64,000 bases of DNA from JANXLS01 sp035308565 (GTDB lineage Bacteria > Planctomycetota > SZUA-567 > H5-PLA8): the NCBI GenBank assembly GCA_035308565.1, contig DATGGK010000229.1, positions 1 through 64,000 of the forward strand, given 5' to 3'. Of the stretch, positions 1 to 9,700 are shown in pieces. The position numbers and the translations under genes were made by a program. Every line of letters begins with the position of its first letter. Positions within the stretch are counted from its first letter, which is position 1. Below the pieces are notes generated by a model. The model did not search any database. It had not been told where the DNA came from and saw only the letters and a list, made by a program, of their open reading frames with translations.

Positions 1-1
1 C

Positions 2-547
2 CGCTGGCCGGTGCCGCCGCTGGCGCGCGAAGCTCTTTACACGGGACTGGTCACGGACACAGGACAATTCGCTTATTCAAATACGACGCCGCGCGTTTTA
101 CGCATGGCGGCAGAACTGCGCGAGTTGGGCGTGGACGGCGAAGCCGTCTGGCGGCGGATTTATTGCAGCAAGACGCGCGCTGAACTGGACCTCGAAGCGC
201 GCGCGCGCGCGTCGCTGGAATGCCGCGCAAACGGGCGCATTTGTTTGATCTCGCTGCGCCATTCCGATTTCATGACGACCGGCACCACGCCCCAGCACGC
301 CGAAGAATTCTCCGGCATCCCGCGCATGTTGGCGGGCGTGGAACTGGCGCTTTTCTTTTATGAAATCAACCGCGGCGCGGCGACGAAAGTCAGCCTGCGC
401 TCGACGCGGAATCTCGACGCCGGTGCGCTTGCGCGCAGTTTCGGCGGCGGAGGCCACCGCCAGGCGGCGGGCTGTTCGTTCGATCTGCCGTTGGACAAAG
501 CGAAGGAAGTGTTTCTGGCGGCGGCAGAGCGATGGATCACGGCGTAG
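2..547 (+). CDS. nrnA: NrnA-like DHH/DHHA1 phosphoesterase, 3' part
   Basis: This is the C-terminal ~180 residues of a DHH-superfamily phosphoesterase; the frame is open to the window edge, so the start lies upstream. The segment GLVTDTGQFAYSNT near the start is the conserved DHH-domain block of NrnA/RecJ-like enzymes, and SFGGGGHRQAAG near the end is the DHHA1 substrate-binding glycine motif. NrnA proteins degrade short oligoribonucleotides (nanoRNA) and dephosphorylate pAp in the cytosol. The catalytic DHH motif would be upstream and cannot be seen. A short palindrome (622-640) follows before the next gene. The family call is strong; the exact substrate is inferred. Confidence 0.88.
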   Translation, partial: RWPVPPLAREALYTGLVTDTGQFAYSNTTPRVLRMAAELRELGVDGEAVWRRIYCSKTRAELDLEARARASLECRANGRICLISLRHSDFMTTGTTPQHAEEFSGIPRMLAGVELALFFYEINRGAATKVSLRSTRNLDAGALARSFGGGGHRQAAGCSFDLPLDKAKEVFLAAAERWITA

Positions 548-621
548 TGGACGAATTTTGAATGAAAATCATTTTTGCGGCGTCTTTTGTTCTGCAATGC
601 GACTTAATGGTGGCCTGACTC

Positions 622-640
622 CACGGGCTAATAGCCCGTG
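622..640. repeat. Palindrome, CACGGGCT family
   Basis: Arms CACGGGCT and AGCCCGTG enclose a 3-base loop. Related copies lie at 11608-11626 and 40965-40983, each beside a GTAACA or GTTAC flank. It lies between nrnA and the downstream isomerase gene and could act as a terminator-like stem, though no T-tract follows. Confidence 0.7.
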
Positions 641-658
641 TTACTCTTGGATTTAAAA

Positions 659-1483
659 ATGGGCAGCTTGAAAATTGGCGTGGCGTTGTGGTCGCTGGGA
701 TCGGCGCCGACGTTTGAAGATTTCGAAAAACTCCTCGACAAAGCGGCGGACGCGAACTTAAAAGCGGTCCAGCCGTGGTGCGTGGACGTAAAAAAGTGGA
801 ACATCGTCTGCGCCCTCGACCCCGATCGCTGCGCCACGCCGCCGCAGCGCCTGAAAATCAGGCGCGCGTGCGAAAAACGCGGCTTGGAACTCAGCGGATT
901 TTGCGCGCAACTCGCCGGCCCGGCCACGATAGGCGGCTTTTCGGAGAACGATCCCGAACACGACGCGCGCCTTGAGAAAACGCGCAAAGCGCTGCGCATG
1001 GCCGCGGATCTCAACGCCCCGATCGTCACTGCTCACATCGGCGCTATTCCGCACGACAAAGACTGCGCGGAATACGCGCGCGCGCTGAAGTCAGTCGTGT
1101 CCGTGATGAAGGATGCCGAACGCTGCGGCGGAATTCTCGCGCTCGAAACCGGCCAGGAACCCGCGCAGCAGTTGCGCGAATTCATCGAAGACGTGGGCAG
1201 CCCGAATCTCAAAGTGAATTACGACCCCGCGAACATGCTCGAACACGGCGCGGTCGCGGGCGTCGAAATTCTCGCGCCGTACATCGTTCACACGCACGCA
1301 AAAGACAAACACCCCAAAACCGGCCGCCCCACCGTCGGCCAGGGCGCCGTGCCGTGGAAGGATTATCTCAACGCGCTCAAGCAAATTGGCTACAACGGCT
1401 GGTACATGCTCGAAGACGAAAGCAACGAATCGAACGTGATGTCCTCGATCACGATTGGGCGGAAGTTTTTGGAGCAGTTCTAA
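659..1483 (+). CDS. Sugar phosphate isomerase/epimerase-like TIM-barrel protein
   Basis: A 274-aa cytosolic protein of the xylose isomerase-like TIM-barrel (AP endonuclease 2) superfamily. Metal-ligand-like residues occur at the ends of strands in the usual order: Glu in ALETGQ, Asp in NYDPANM, His in VHTHAKD and Glu in MLEDES near the C-terminus. Members isomerise or epimerise sugars and inositol derivatives; the substrate cannot be told from sequence. I start at ATG 659 because the longer GTG start at 638 falls inside a dispersed palindrome. The stop is 3 bp before the next gene's ATG, so the two are almost certainly co-transcribed. No strong ribosome-binding site is visible. Confidence 0.82.
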   Translation: MGSLKIGVALWSLGSAPTFEDFEKLLDKAADANLKAVQPWCVDVKKWNIVCALDPDRCATPPQRLKIRRACEKRGLELSGFCAQLAGPATIGGFSENDPEHDARLEKTRKALRMAADLNAPIVTAHIGAIPHDKDCAEYARALKSVVSVMKDAERCGGILALETGQEPAQQLREFIEDVGSPNLKVNYDPANMLEHGAVAGVEILAPYIVHTHAKDKHPKTGRPTVGQGAVPWKDYLNALKQIGYNGWYMLEDESNESNVMSSITIGRKFLEQF

Positions 1484-1486
1484 TTC

Positions 1487-1987
1487 ATGACCCTCGTAGA
1501 AATGCCGAAAGCCAACGAAAACCTGACCGAAGCCACGCTCGACCGCTGGCTGGTTGCGGAAGGCGCGAGCGTCGTCGAAACGCAGCCGTTGTGCGAGATC
1601 ATCACCGACAAAGCGAAATTCGAACTGCCCTCGCCGGCCGGCGGCGTCCTGCTCAAGCGCCTCGCGCTCGAACGCGCCGTGTTGCCGGTCGGTTTTGTGC
1701 TGTGTGTGCTTGGCGCGCCAGGCGAAGTGATCTCGCCGGAGATCGAAAAGAAAAACGAAGCGCTGCTGGCAGTTCACAAAGGCATGGTGACGAACACTTC
1801 AGCAGTTCCAACCGCCGCTATCGATCCCGCCGCAATGGGGAGCGCCAATGCCGTGCGTGCAACGCCTGCAGCGCGGCGTGTGGCGAAGGAATTGAACATC
1901 GACCTCGCGGCTGTCGTCAAAGCGCTCAATCTTAGCGGGCCGGTGAACGAGAAAGATGTGCGCGCATTTACTGAGCGAAAAGCGTGA
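1487..1987 (+). CDS. Orphan lipoyl-domain plus peripheral subunit-binding protein (truncated E2-like)
   Basis: A 166-aa protein with the N-terminal architecture of a 2-oxo acid dehydrogenase E2 subunit but no acyltransferase domain. Residues ~2-75 form a biotinyl/lipoyl domain; ITDKAKFELPSP contains the expected lipoylation Lys (~42). Residues ~124-161 (RATPAARRVAKELNIDL) match the E3/E1 peripheral subunit-binding domain. The catalytic HxxxDG core of E2 is absent and the frame ends cleanly, so this resembles a protein-X-like scaffold or a stand-alone lipoyl carrier. It is translationally close (3 bp) to the TIM-barrel gene upstream. Domain calls are firm; biological role is unknown. Confidence 0.8.
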   Translation: MTLVEMPKANENLTEATLDRWLVAEGASVVETQPLCEIITDKAKFELPSPAGGVLLKRLALERAVLPVGFVLCVLGAPGEVISPEIEKKNEALLAVHKGMVTNTSAVPTAAIDPAAMGSANAVRATPAARRVAKELNIDLAAVVKALNLSGPVNEKDVRAFTERKA

Positions 1988-2000
1988 AGCTTTCAGGAGG

Positions 2001-2018
2001 GGCGGCACTCCTGCCGCC
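2001..2018. repeat. GGCGGCACT-type palindrome
   Basis: GGCGGCA and TGCCGCC arms around a short loop lie in the convergent gap between the lipoyl gene and the sigma-factor gene. It is the same family as the larger structure at 60868-60937, also in a convergent gap. A role as bidirectional terminator is inferred. Confidence 0.6.
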
Positions 2019-2050
2019 CTGCACTTCTCGACAAATACACCCCTCCAAAT

Positions 2051-4333
2051 TCAAAACGCATCCTCCTCCTTCGTCTTCTTCGGTGGCGCCACGGGCGCCG
2101 GATTCGGTGTGGGCGCCACCGTCACGATCTCCGGCATACGCTTATTGCGTCCCGCGACCGGCTGGCCCTTTCCGGTAATCTCCAAAATTTCGATGCTGTG
2201 AAACACCGTTGCGTTCTCGTCGCTCCCGATCCCAAGCAATCCGGTCGTTGGCATTTTCCATTCTTTTAGCAGCCGGATGCCGCCGAATCCGTCGTTCCAC
2301 GACGTCACCAGTGCCCCGTTGACAAACGCCGCCAGTCTGTTCTTGCGCACTTGCACGATCGACGTGATGCGTTGATTATTTGGCAGCCTCGCGCCGACGA
2401 TGGACGTGGGATTGTTGCCTTCATAATTCGGGCCGGTGAGGCAATGAAAAGCCGACGTATTACCTCTCCCGTTCTGGCCGGTTTCGCTCATGCACCATTG
2501 CACGGCTTTCCCGTTTATTCCCAGGATTTGATGGACGCCGTTTGTGCCTGTCTGCCGTGTGAAGACGATTTTGAAATCATACTCTTCGGGCGGCAGATAA
2601 GGAATCTCCAGCCGCGCGTTTGTGCTGGGCTCGCAGTCGATCCCGGAAGGTGAAACCCGCCACTTTCCCGTGACCGCGTCGCGATTGGGATCGATGAGCG
2701 GTATTAAGTTGACGGCGTTGACCCACTGGTTCGCATCCGTGAGCAGCGGTTTTTCGCGCGGAATAGGCTGCTCACCCGGCGCTCGCACCGGATGCCCCGC
2801 GCCTCGCACCGCGACGATTTGGGCGGAGTGAATTGTGAGCGGTGTGGCCCACGTGCCCACGCCAAGCGTGTCAGGGTGAGCAAGTTTCCAAAATAAGAAA
2901 AAGCCCATGTCGTTGTAGTCGGTGGGGTGCCAGCTTTCGAGGTTGCCGTTGATGTACGCGGCCACGGACCGATCGCGCACTTGAACCACAACCTCGTAGC
3001 GGCCGTTTTTTTCAAAAACTTTAGCCTTCTCTCGCAGCGTATTGTTCGCATCGCCAGTATTGCCGATGGCCTCGAAAGCGTTCACTTTGTTTCCGTGCGA
3101 CGCCATCTTCCACACGAACTGCCGGCCGTTCTTGGCGCAGATTATGGCCACGTCGTTGCGCGGCTGGAGCACGGTGAAGTCGAGCTTGAAATCGTATTCG
3201 TCGGGCGGCACGTACGGAAATTCAAAGCGCGAGAACGCCGTCACGTTGTTGCTGGTTAATTGGCCGCCTTCAAGCTTCCAGGAACCGTTGATGCTGTCAG
3301 CGGCCGCGTCGGCAAACGCCAGCACATTCACCGCGGGCAAATTGGGAGTTTGAAGCGATTGCGGCGGCGCGCCGTTGAGCGGCGCGGGCGCGGCGGGAGG
3401 GGCTGCAACGATCACTGGCGGAGTTTCGGCGGGCGCTTCCGTTTGAACGGGGATCTGATTGCGCTCCGCGGAATCAGTTTCAGTCCAAACTTGCTTGTCC
3501 GTGACGCTCGACGCAGTGGCAGCTTGACTAGCTGGCGGCGCGGACGGGAAGAGAAATAACTTGATCGCCAAGCCGCCCGCGACTCCGACAAAAAGGAAAA
3601 TGCACGCGCAAAGCGCCAGTTGTTTTGTAGAGGCAACAGTCATGGCGGTAAGTGCTCCCTTGGCAAGACTGACACTCGATGTAATCGCGATGCCGCCTTT
3701 CGCGGCGGCAATCGCGCCGGGCAACGCCACGGCCAGCGCGGCTGGCGCGGCGTGGACACTGTGTTCGCTCAACAGCGCGGCCAGCGCCAAGCCTGAAAGC
3801 GTCACGCCCTTGCGGCTGAAGAAGCCTCGCAATTTTTCGAGCGCGCGCAGCACGCGCTTTTCAGCGGCAGCCGGTGTTAAATGCAATTGCGCGGCCAGCT
3901 CGTTGACCGAGCAGCGCTTGAAAAAGCGCAGCACCACGGCCGCGCGGTCCACATCGTTGAGCTGATCGATGGCGTCGTCCAGCAGCGGCGCGACGTGAAT
4001 CCAGTCGCCGTCGGACGTGCGGTTCTGATTCAAAGCGGCGGTCTCCTGCTCCAAGCGGCGCCTGTTATTTTTCTGGCGGCGCGCATTGGCGGCGGTGAGT
4101 TTTGTGACGGACAAAAGCCACGCGGGAAGCACGGTCTTGGAATTCAACTGCGGCGCCTTTCGCGCAAGCACGATGAACACAGCTTGCGTCACATCCTCGG
4201 CCAGGTGCGGATCGGCGGTCAGGCGCAGCGCCGACGAATAAACGAGATCAAGGTGCCGCTGCATCAGCGTTTCGAAAGCGGCATCCGAATGCTCGCGCAC
4301 ATAGCGAGTCAGCAGCGCAAAATCGTCGTCCAT
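2051..4333 (-). CDS. ECF sigma factor with transmembrane segment and two lectin-like C-terminal domains
   Basis: A 760-aa fusion. Residues ~15-90 are sigma-70 region 2 (HLAEDVTQAVFIVLARKA) and ~120-172 region 4 (VNELAAQLHLTPAAAEKRV). Residues ~238-262 form one hydrophobic membrane segment. A Pro/Ala-rich linker then leads to two related beta-rich domains, each with the signature LPPEEYDFK or VPPDEYDFK, resembling the LamG/DUF1080-like domains of PVC bacteria. The expected topology is cytosolic sigma domains and extracytoplasmic sensor-like domains, suggesting a membrane-tethered regulator. Start chosen at ATG 4333: a GGAG lies 9 nt upstream, and longer starts would run into the divergent DUF190 gene. 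No anti-sigma gene is adjacent. Confidence 0.82.
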   Translation of the reverse strand: MDDDFALLTRYVREHSDAAFETLMQRHLDLVYSSALRLTADPHLAEDVTQAVFIVLARKAPQLNSKTVLPAWLLSVTKLTAANARRQKNNRRRLEQETAALNQNRTSDGDWIHVAPLLDDAIDQLNDVDRAAVVLRFFKRCSVNELAAQLHLTPAAAEKRVLRALEKLRGFFSRKGVTLSGLALAALLSEHSVHAAPAALAVALPGAIAAAKGGIAITSSVSLAKGALTAMTVASTKQLALCACIFLFVGVAGGLAIKLFLFPSAPPASQAATASSVTDKQVWTETDSAERNQIPVQTEAPAETPPVIVAAPPAAPAPLNGAPPQSLQTPNLPAVNVLAFADAAADSINGSWKLEGGQLTSNNVTAFSRFEFPYVPPDEYDFKLDFTVLQPRNDVAIICAKNGRQFVWKMASHGNKVNAFEAIGNTGDANNTLREKAKVFEKNGRYEVVVQVRDRSVAAYINGNLESWHPTDYNDMGFFLFWKLAHPDTLGVGTWATPLTIHSAQIVAVRGAGHPVRAPGEQPIPREKPLLTDANQWVNAVNLIPLIDPNRDAVTGKWRVSPSGIDCEPSTNARLEIPYLPPEEYDFKIVFTRQTGTNGVHQILGINGKAVQWCMSETGQNGRGNTSAFHCLTGPNYEGNNPTSIVGARLPNNQRITSIVQVRKNRLAAFVNGALVTSWNDGFGGIRLLKEWKMPTTGLLGIGSDENATVFHSIEILEITGKGQPVAGRNKRMPEIVTVAPTPNPAPVAPPKKTKEEDAF

Positions 4334-4363
4334 CGCACAAGGCTCCACGGTATTTGACAGTTT

Positions 4364-4390
4364 ATGTCCCGAAAGCGCGGGATGGGACAT
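4364..4390. promoter_or_regulatory. Hairpin/operator-like inverted repeat in divergent promoter region
   Basis: ATGTCCC (4364-4370) and GGGACAT (4384-4390) form a perfect 7-bp inverted repeat in the 112-bp gap between the divergent sigma-factor and DUF190-crcB genes. It could be an operator or a leader hairpin. A possible -10 (TATAGT, 4418-4423) and a good AGAGAGG Shine-Dalgarno (4434-4440) precede the DUF190 gene. Confidence 0.4.
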
Positions 4391-4445
4391 TAATTTTGCG
4401 AATTGCGCCGCCTCCTTTATAGTAGCTCGCGAAAGAGAGGAACGA

Positions 4446-5201
4446 ATGCCCCTATCGGGTCCGGCAAAACGGCTGATTGTCACTGTCGGCGAGGCGGAGC
4501 GCTGGCACGGGCGCTGCGTCCACGACGTGTTGATCGATCTGCTTAAGCAGAAGGACATCGCCGGTGTGACCGTGACACGCGGCATCGGTGGTTTCGCGCG
4601 CGGCGAAGCCACTCACAAAAGCAGTGTCTTTGCACTGGCCGCGGACTTGCCCGTGCGCGTTGAGGCGGTCGATTCGGCGGAGGCCATCGAGGATGTCTTG
4701 CCAGACGTGTACGACATCGTCGAACACGGCATCGTCGAAGTGCAGGACACGCAGATCGTCAAATTCTCCGCGGGCAAGGAAAGCGCCGCCAAGCTGAAGG
4801 GAGCGAAGCCCATGAAATTGATCGGCAAAGCCAAGCTGCTGATGATTCACATCGGCGAAGACGATAAATGGCAGGGCGAGCCGCTGTTCGAAGCGCTGGT
4901 AAAACGCGCGCGCCAATTGGACATCGCCGGCGCAACGGTCTACCGTGGAATCGAAGGCTATGGCGCGCACAAGCGGATTCACAAGCACCATACGCTCACG
5001 CTTTCGCACGACGACCCGATCATGCTTACGATCATCGACACAGAAGAGAAAATCAATACATTGTTGGCGGCAGTGGACGACATGGTTCCCGGCGGATGCC
5101 TGATTGCAATCAGCGATGTGACCGTCGTGAAATACGAAGTGCACGCGGACAAGATTGCCGCTGAAAAATTGAAGAAGAAGAATGGGCTTTCGAACGCATG
5201 A
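4446..5201 (+). CDS. Tandem DUF190 protein
   Basis: A 251-aa cytosolic protein made of two DUF190 units (~8-115 and ~122-235). Each repeats the same pattern: VTVGEAERWHGRCVHDVLI in the first and MIHIGEDDKWQGEPLFEAL in the second, each later with a RGIGGF or RGIEGYG loop. DUF190 proteins have a P-II-like fold and are commonly encoded next to CrcB fluoride channels, as here: this gene overlaps the crcB start by 4 bp (5198-5201). A strong AGAGAGG Shine-Dalgarno lies 5 nt before ATG. The fused duplicate is a known but less common arrangement. Its biochemical role is not established; an accessory function in ion transport is inferred. Confidence 0.85.
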   Translation: MPLSGPAKRLIVTVGEAERWHGRCVHDVLIDLLKQKDIAGVTVTRGIGGFARGEATHKSSVFALAADLPVRVEAVDSAEAIEDVLPDVYDIVEHGIVEVQDTQIVKFSAGKESAAKLKGAKPMKLIGKAKLLMIHIGEDDKWQGEPLFEALVKRARQLDIAGATVYRGIEGYGAHKRIHKHHTLTLSHDDPIMLTIIDTEEKINTLLAAVDDMVPGGCLIAISDVTVVKYEVHADKIAAEKLKKKNGLSNA

Positions 5202-5605
5202 ATTTTCTTTGGCAGTTGTTTTTGGTGTCGATAGGCGGCGCGCTTGGCAGCGGACTGCGCTTCGGCGTTTATAGTGCGTATTCGCGCTGGACAAACATCA
5301 CGCAATTTCCAGCCGGTACGCTGACGGTCAATCTCGTCGGCTGCTTTCTGATTACGTTTATCACCACGATAGGATTATCCACAAATCTCATCAGTGCGAA
5401 CACGCGCCTCTTTCTTAACACCGGAATCATGGGCGGATTGACTACCTACAGCGCCTTCAACAACGACTTGATTTCGGCTCTGGACAAAGCCGATTATCGA
5501 GGCGTTGCGTGGAACGTGCTGGCTACATTCGCGGGCTGTCTGCTCGCGGGCTTGTTGGGCTTGTGGGCCGGACGGGCCTATGTCGGCGAGAAAATAGGCG
5601 CTTGA
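5198..5605 (+). CDS. crcB: CrcB/Fluc fluoride ion channel
   Basis: A 135-aa membrane protein with four hydrophobic segments and the CrcB hallmarks: GGALGSGLRFGVY at the N-terminus, GTLTVNLVGCF in TM2 and GGLTTYSAFNND in TM3. CrcB forms dual-topology dimers that export fluoride across the inner membrane. ATG lies within the upstream DUF190 coding end (4-bp overlap), indicating translational coupling. Only one crcB copy is present, consistent with a homodimeric channel. No fluoride riboswitch consensus was found upstream. Confidence 0.93.
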   Translation: MNFLWQLFLVSIGGALGSGLRFGVYSAYSRWTNITQFPAGTLTVNLVGCFLITFITTIGLSTNLISANTRLFLNTGIMGGLTTYSAFNNDLISALDKADYRGVAWNVLATFAGCLLAGLLGLWAGRAYVGEKIGA

Positions 5606-5615
5606 GGCGAGGCTG

Positions 5616-6539
5616 ATGAGCACGCAAATCGCCAATGCTTCAGCGCGGCTGGCCGTCTTCGTGCTCGCGGACGTCTCCGGCTCGATGGCCGGCGCGCCGT
5701 TGACCGCCGTGCAGGACGGTCTGGCCGCTGTCGTGAAAGAGTTGCGCGCCGACGCCGAACTTTCGCGCGGCGTCTTTTTGTCGCTGATCACCTATGGCCG
5801 CAGCGTGATTCACGCTTCGGCGCTCAATGCGCCCGCGGCACTTGCGCTTCCACAATTGAAGGCCGGCGGCTTTACGCCGCTGGGCGAAGCGCTCAAATTC
5901 GTGCAGCCGCTCATCGCCAAAGAATCGCGCACGCTGCTGCTGATTTTATCAGACGGGCAAGCCACTGACGAAATTAAACAATCCGCGCGCGCGCTGGCGG
6001 AACGCTCAGCGCCATGCGTGATGGCATGCATCAAACCTAACGATTGGCAACCCGCACCGCGCGCGATTCCCGGTTTAAAAGTGAAACTCGTTCGAAACGA
6101 TGCCGCGGCGAATCTCTTCAAATGGATTGGCGAAACGATTCGCGCCGCATATTTCGGCGGCATTCAGCCCGATGCGTTGACCGCGTTTCCGCCGGGCGTG
6201 GCGTTGTGGCCGGAGGAACCGGCCGGCGCGGAAGAGGCACTAGTTCCGCTGATGCCAGCGTCGCCGCCTCCGCGCAAAACTCAGCCTGTTGCCCGCACGG
6301 ATGAACCGATTGAATTGGAAATTGAAGAGCCAGCGAAGCCGGACGCTGAAAAGCGCGCGAAGCAGACCACCATTCTTTACAACGACTTGCCAAAGAGCCG
6401 CCGCGAATCGAAGCGCGCGAAGCCCGCAGCGGATAAGCAGGCGGCGATTTCGAATCCGGTTGTGAGCGAAAGCACGCCCGTTGCAGCCGCGGCCGCGCGA
6501 AAACGCGGCGGATTGTTCGATCATTTGACTGGTATTTGA
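5616..6539 (+). CDS. TerY-like von Willebrand factor A protein
   Basis: A 307-aa cytosolic protein. Residues ~10-185 are a vWA domain with an intact MIDAS: DVSGS (Asp19, Ser21, Ser23), Thr87 in GFTPLGEAL and Asp113 in LSDGQATD. This pattern resembles TerY of tellurium-resistance/stress systems. Residues ~190-307 are a low-complexity, Pro/Ala/charged tail ending in a conserved-looking GGLFDHLTGI. No signal peptide. It begins 10 bp after crcB with a GAGGCGAGG ribosome-binding region and is the first gene of the co-directional block ending at 21794. It probably binds a protein partner in a metal-dependent way; the partner is unknown. Confidence 0.85.
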   Translation: MSTQIANASARLAVFVLADVSGSMAGAPLTAVQDGLAAVVKELRADAELSRGVFLSLITYGRSVIHASALNAPAALALPQLKAGGFTPLGEALKFVQPLIAKESRTLLLILSDGQATDEIKQSARALAERSAPCVMACIKPNDWQPAPRAIPGLKVKLVRNDAAANLFKWIGETIRAAYFGGIQPDALTAFPPGVALWPEEPAGAEEALVPLMPASPPPRKTQPVARTDEPIELEIEEPAKPDAEKRAKQTTILYNDLPKSRRESKRAKPAADKQAAISNPVVSESTPVAAAAARKRGGLFDHLTGI

Positions 6540-6737
6540 ACGCACATGCACGTCGCAGCGATGCAGCGCGAATCCAATGCGCATCTTTCACTAGCAGCGA
6601 TTCGATGAATCGACAATAATCTTGCGTGTAACGCTTCGCGCGAAATGGCGTAACGAATAACAGCCGTCCGTCGTCTAATTGGATGGCGTCTAATTCGCGC
6701 GCGGCGTAAACGCGCGCTCCCGCTTGAGGGGAACTCT

Positions 6738-9700
6738 ATGCGTCATGCATGTTCCGCCACTCACATTCCCGAATCGATTTCTGCCGCAGATTTGCGACAC
6801 CGCTCCAACAGATTTTTTCCCGCACTGTTTCGGTTCATTATTTTATTGACCTTATCAATGCGCGTTTGCGCCGAGGATTTGCGCGCGCCGCAGCGCATCG
6901 TAATCGTGCTGCTCGACCGCACCGGCTCGATGGCCACGCGCTTTCGCGATCCGGAGACGCGCATCGAATTGACGCGCTTGCAGCATTCCTGGCGTTACCT
7001 CAATCGCGATTTGAAAGATGAGCTAAGCAAAGGCGTGGACAACTTGAGCGTGTATTTCCTGCCATTTAGCCGCGAGCCGGATGACAAGCGGGATCCGTTT
7101 GCGAAGCCGGTCAAAATCTCAGCGAACAGCACAGCCGAAATCGAAGCGCAGATCAAAAATTTCGAGCGCAAAATCGGCGCGGACGGCGAAACCGACATCG
7201 TGTGGGCTGTGGATAGGGCCGTTGAACTGCTGGAGAGTTTAAAAATCGATAAACTTTCCGCCGGCGAGCGCGCCAATGTGCGGCTGATTTTGTATTCGGA
7301 CGGGGGCCATAATGTTTTGCGCCTGCCCAACGGCGCGCAGCGCGCGTATGCGGACGAGGACATTGACCGCGATCCGAGATTAAAGCAGCAATTGCAAACC
7401 CAGTTGGAAGCGGCGTTCCGTCGCCTCTACAAATTCTTCGACAACAAAAAGGAGTCGCTCGCCGGCGATCTGGACATTTTTCACTGGGGCAACAATCCGG
7501 TCGAAGAAGCGATCAAGGACTTAAAGAACGAGAAGCCCGAGAATTTCAACGTCGGCAACAATCCGGTGGACAAGCCCACTGGGAAAATCGACGTTATTGA
7601 ATTTGCGGATGTGCGAGTGATCAAACAGGGCGATGGCGCGCGCATTGCCGGGCAGGTGAAGGTCACCGCGCGCAACGTTGCGTCCGCGACGCTGTCCGTG
7701 AAGCTCGGCGCGCCGTATGAAACAGTGCCAGCGTTCACCAAAGGCTTGGCCGCGCTGCAGGGCGAATTTCTGGATACGTTCTCGCTGGAAATTCCGCGCT
7801 CGCTGCTGAAGCGCAAATCCAAAGTGACAATCGAAGCGAAAATCACCGATGCGCAGCAGACGCGCATCGCGACCGGCGGCCTGTACGTCGGCAAAGGCGC
7901 GACGATGGTGCTGATCGTCGGCACGGACGCGAGCATTGGGATCGAGTCGCCCGCAGATGGAGTCTTCCGCGAAGTTTTCGAAGACATGACGCTGGCCGAG
8001 CCGCAATCGGCGCTGCTGAAATTGCGCTGGAACGATGCGGCAAAAGACGAATCGATTCATCTTGCGCTGGCAAACGATCCGGCGCTGACTGTCCGCGTCG
8101 AGCCGCTCAAAGCCGACGGCGGCGGAACGGGCGCGGCGTTGAATGTTGGCGCGTACAAACTTTCGGCGCTCTTTGGAAACGCGCAGAGCGGCGCGTTGAG
8201 AATCACGCTGACGGCGAACCAGAAGTTCGCGCCGACGATGAAGGACTTGATGGCGATTGGCGGCGTGGATAAAGACGCGATGGCGGAAATGCCGATCAAA
8301 GCGCTGATCAAAGTCTCGCCGCCGCGTGTGTTCTTCGACGGGCTGTCGAAACGCACGTGCGAATACGATTCGGATCAGATTGCAAGGCCGATCGCGTTTC
8401 CGGCGCTTCTGATCAAACCGAGCGCGGGAGTGCAGAACGCTGAAGCGGAGATAGCGCTGCTGAATCTCGCGCCGGAGAAATTCAAGGACGCGGAATTGTG
8501 GGTGCAAAATGAGACGCGCGTCGAAGGCAAAAAGATTGCGATTCGCGAACCGGTCGTCGTTTTCGTGCGCTTCACGCCTGCGGACGCGAAGGCGCTCGAC
8601 GCTTACAAACCCGGCGATTTGACGCTGAATTGCAAGCTCGCCGATTCAAAAATCGACAGGGTCTTCGGCTACGGTTTCGACAAATCCGGCCAGTTGCCGC
8701 TGGCCGTGGATTTTGCGGACGCGCCGCACTTCAAGGTGGTGAAACTGACCGGGCCGGACGGGAAGGCGATTGCCGATTCAAGCCAGCCCTTCACGCTGCA
8801 TGTCGGCGAACAGCGCGAGTTCACGCTGCATTGCGCGTGGAATTCGCCGGCGGTCGGGAAAGTCGTCGGGCATCCCTTCGCGTCGCCGATCAAACTCGGC
8901 GTGGCGCAACTTGAAGCGGTGGATTTGCCGAAAGAATGGACGCTCGACGATTCGCGCGCGCGTCAAATCAAGCTGCTGCTGACAGCGACGGAGATCGGCA
9001 AAAGCGATGCGGCCACGCGCGAACTCGGGCTTTCGGGAATGCCGTCGGAGCATTTGAATTTTCCAGCGCTCGAAGTGCTGCCTGCGGCGTTTCAATTCAG
9101 CGTCGAATTGCGCGGCGACGGCGACAACGTGATTGCGCCGTCGGTGCCGTTGATGATTCAAGCGGGCGTGCCGCAAAGTTTGAGCTTGAACGCAAAATGG
9201 GACGAGCGCGCCGCGGGAAAAACCGTGGTCCATCGCCTGAACGACGTGCTGAATCTCGATGGCCTTGCGCGGCTCGAAGCCGAAGAGCCCGTTGGCGAAT
9301 GGACTTTGGACGCGAACAAATTGCATCGCGAAATTCGCTTGAAGCTCACGGGCCTCGCTGAGGGAAAAGTGAAAGCGCGGTCGCTTTCGTTTTCAATCGG
9401 CACGTCCTTCGTCGCGCCGGCCAATCTGCCGCCGCTGCAAATTTTTGTGCCGACGTTCTCTTTCAAGTCGCATCAGGACCGCCCGCTCGAACTCTCACCC
9501 GGCAAATCGGTGCTGGTGACGTTCACGTTCGACGACGCGACGGAACCAAAGTTGCCGGATACATTCTGGAGAATCGGCGGAAAAGCGGAGACTCTGACAG
9601 TGAACGTGGAGCCGAGCGACGCGGATTTTTTCGCTGTGTTTTCTGACGGAAATTCGCCGAGCAGGAAGCTGAGCGAATTGAAACCCGGCAACGGCGTGCC

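Noticed and set aside
4334..4445. Fluoride riboswitch upstream of crcB operon
   Set aside because: The GGCGATGG and downstream conserved segments of the crcB motif are absent.
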